The notes below the pieces were generated by a model, which was given only the letters and a program-made list of their open reading frames with translations, was not told the DNA's origin and ran no database searches. A DNA stretch of 64,000 nucleotides. Origin: Desertivirga brevis. Its GTDB lineage: Bacteria > Bacteroidota > Bacteroidia > Sphingobacteriales > Sphingobacteriaceae. Positions 62,721 to 64,000 of the stretch are shown here, piece by piece; positions within the stretch are counted from its first letter, which is position 1, and each line of letters opens with the position of its first letter. The position numbers and the translations under genes are program-made. The DNA lies in the NCBI RefSeq assembly GCF_017355835.1, contig NZ_JAFEWF010000003.1, positions 310,001 through 374,000 of the forward strand, read 5' to 3'.

Positions 62721-64000
62721 GTTTGCTTTCTCTGTTGATTTTTCTTCCGATAGTGGCGGGTATACTTATTCTGTTGCTACCCTCCTCATGGCAGCAGCGA
62801 TATAAGTACCTTGCTCTTGGAGCGGTATTGGTACAGTTAGTAATAAGCGCTTATATCTATATCAATTTCAATAACACCATGCCTGGCATTGCCGACCAGA
62901 GCCAGTATCAGCTAGTGGAACGGATCCCGTGGATTCGTTTGAACCTTGGCGCACTTGGAAACCTCGAAATAGATTACTTTCTTGGTATTGACGGACTATC
63001 GATGCCTTTTCTTGTGCTGACCTCCCTTGTGATGCTCGTAGCTCTTCTTGCTAGTTGGGACATCCAAAAGAACCTTAGAGGTTTCTTTGCTTTATTTCTT
63101 CTTCTTGACTGTGCGGTAATGGGCGTGTTTTCTGCCTTGGATTTCTTCTTATTCTATGTTTTCTACGAATTAATGCTACTGCCCTTGTATTTCCTGATTG
63201 GAATGTGGGGAGGTGTACGCCGGGAATACGCAGCAATCAAGTTTTTCTTATACACCTTACTAGGTTCGGTCTTTATGTTATTGGTTATTATCGGACTCTA
63301 TTTTTCAGTGACAGATCCAGAGTCGGGCAACCATACATTCAACATGCTTCATATGATGAATCCAGCTAACTATGCTCCGGATTCCATCTTTTCAATAGTA
63401 GCAAACCAGGAAATATTTGGTGTATCGGCAAGGCTCCTTGCATTCATTGTGTTGTTTGTAGCTTTCGCGATCAAGGTTCCCATTGTTCCATTGCATACAT
63501 GGCTTCCGGATGCACACGTAGAAGCACCAACACCGGTTTCTATTATTCTTGCCGGGGTATTGCTAAAAATAGGAGGCTATGGGATTTTAAGGGTGTGTAT
63601 GAGCATGTTCCCTGATGCAGCAATTCAATCAGCATGGTGGCTTGGATTGATAGGAGTTGTTTCGATACTCTATGGTGCTTTGAATGCTCTTGCTCAAAGA
63701 GATTTAAAGAGGCTTATAGCGTATTCATCAGTATCTCATATGGGGTTTGTTCTTCTGGGCATTGCCTCTGCTACTTCAGAAGGGATTAGTGGCGCCATGA
63801 TGCAAATGATCAGTCACGGATTCTTGTCATCAATGTTATTCTTCCTTGTCGGTGTTCTTTATGAACGCGTCCACAACCGGGAAATCCCAAATTTTCGTGG
63901 GTTGGCTTTAATTATGCCACGCTATACCGTTTTCATTATGATAGCGTTTTTTGCTTCACTCGGACTCCCTGGTTTTTCTGCATTTATCGCAGAGGCCTTC
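62717..64000 (+). CDS. nuoM: NADH-quinone oxidoreductase subunit M (3' end outside window)
   Basis: Open from ATG 62717 to the last base, 428 codons without a stop, so the gene runs past the right edge (full length is normally about 480-510). FYVFYELMLLPLYFLIGMWGG has the conserved Glu, and FAIKVPIVPLHTWLPDAHVEAP the conserved Lys and helix 7-8 signature of the proton-pumping subunits. It overlaps the nuoL stop by 4 bases. nuoN is expected next. Confidence 0.95.
   Translation, partial: MSLLSLLIFLPIVAGILILLLPSSWQQRYKYLALGAVLVQLVISAYIYINFNNTMPGIADQSQYQLVERIPWIRLNLGALGNLEIDYFLGIDGLSMPFLVLTSLVMLVALLASWDIQKNLRGFFALFLLLDCAVMGVFSALDFFLFYVFYELMLLPLYFLIGMWGGVRREYAAIKFFLYTLLGSVFMLLVIIGLYFSVTDPESGNHTFNMLHMMNPANYAPDSIFSIVANQEIFGVSARLLAFIVLFVAFAIKVPIVPLHTWLPDAHVEAPTPVSIILAGVLLKIGGYGILRVCMSMFPDAAIQSAWWLGLIGVVSILYGALNALAQRDLKRLIAYSSVSHMGFVLLGIASATSEGISGAMMQMISHGFLSSMLFFLVGVLYERVHNREIPNFRGLALIMPRYTVFIMIAFFASLGLPGFSAFIAEAF

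Noticed and set aside
1..64000. CRISPR array, prophage, transposon or integrated element
   Set aside because: No spaced direct repeats, transposase, integrase or phage structural genes were found; the TTTACGA array has no spacers.

Overview
The window looks like chromosomal DNA of a Bacteroidota bacterium, most likely Sphingobacteriaceae or a close relative. The evidence is a PorT homologue next to ubiE, the nadK / DUF6089 / uppS / bamA / two ompH envelope cluster, a single-chain PurL, a Nudix-type arabinose regulator, and promoter boxes of the Bacteroidota type (TTG, about 20 bases, TAnnTTTG). The placement below phylum is inference. No insertion sequence, prophage, integrase or CRISPR array was seen, and most of the window is ordinary, densely packed housekeeping DNA.

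Positions 1-13271 hold one same-strand run of eight genes that reads as a peptidoglycan salvage operon. It encodes an NlpC/P60 endopeptidase (cut by the left edge), an exported dipeptide epimerase, a GH3 hexosaminidase fused to a serine beta-lactamase-type domain, a second serine hydrolase, MurQ etherase, a sodium:solute symporter, a D-lactate-dehydrogenase-like FAD/FeS oxidoreductase, and NagB fused to a PIG-L/LmbE deacetylase. MurQ releases D-lactate and GlcNAc-6-P, and the last two enzymes fit as the consumers of those two products. A MurNAc kinase is not visible. After it come a tRNA-like remnant without an anticodon arm, a LiaF-like protein with a LytS/LytTR two-component pair, an FMN reductase, parA/parB, dapB, lepB and, on the other strand, purL.

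Positions 26-31 kb carry surE, a small membrane protein, lpxB, a sulfatase and an unusual HAD protein. Positions 31-36 kb are the arabinose operon araR-araB-araD-araA on the minus strand; matching inverted repeats lie at araR and araB, and 7-base periodic sequences lie in both intercistronic gaps. Positions 36-42 kb hold an ECF sigma factor, an amino acid permease, a PAP2 phosphatase with an ArnT-like glycosyltransferase, and a small membrane protein.

Positions 42-49 kb run leftward as engB, a UbiA prenyltransferase, a Crp-like regulator, an epimerase and an M3 peptidase, and rightward from a shared divergent promoter region as ubiE, porT and an SDR. From 49.5 to 58 kb lie yqeY, a hydrolase, a CBS protein, nadK, a DUF6089 protein, uppS, bamA and two ompH genes. 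From 58.1 kb to the right edge is nuoHIJKLM; nuoM is cut by the edge and nuoA-G are not adjacent.

Start codons were moved from the longest possible frame where family alignment or a promoter box demanded it (dapB, purL, engB, PAP2, bamA, SDR, nuoJ, sigma factor).
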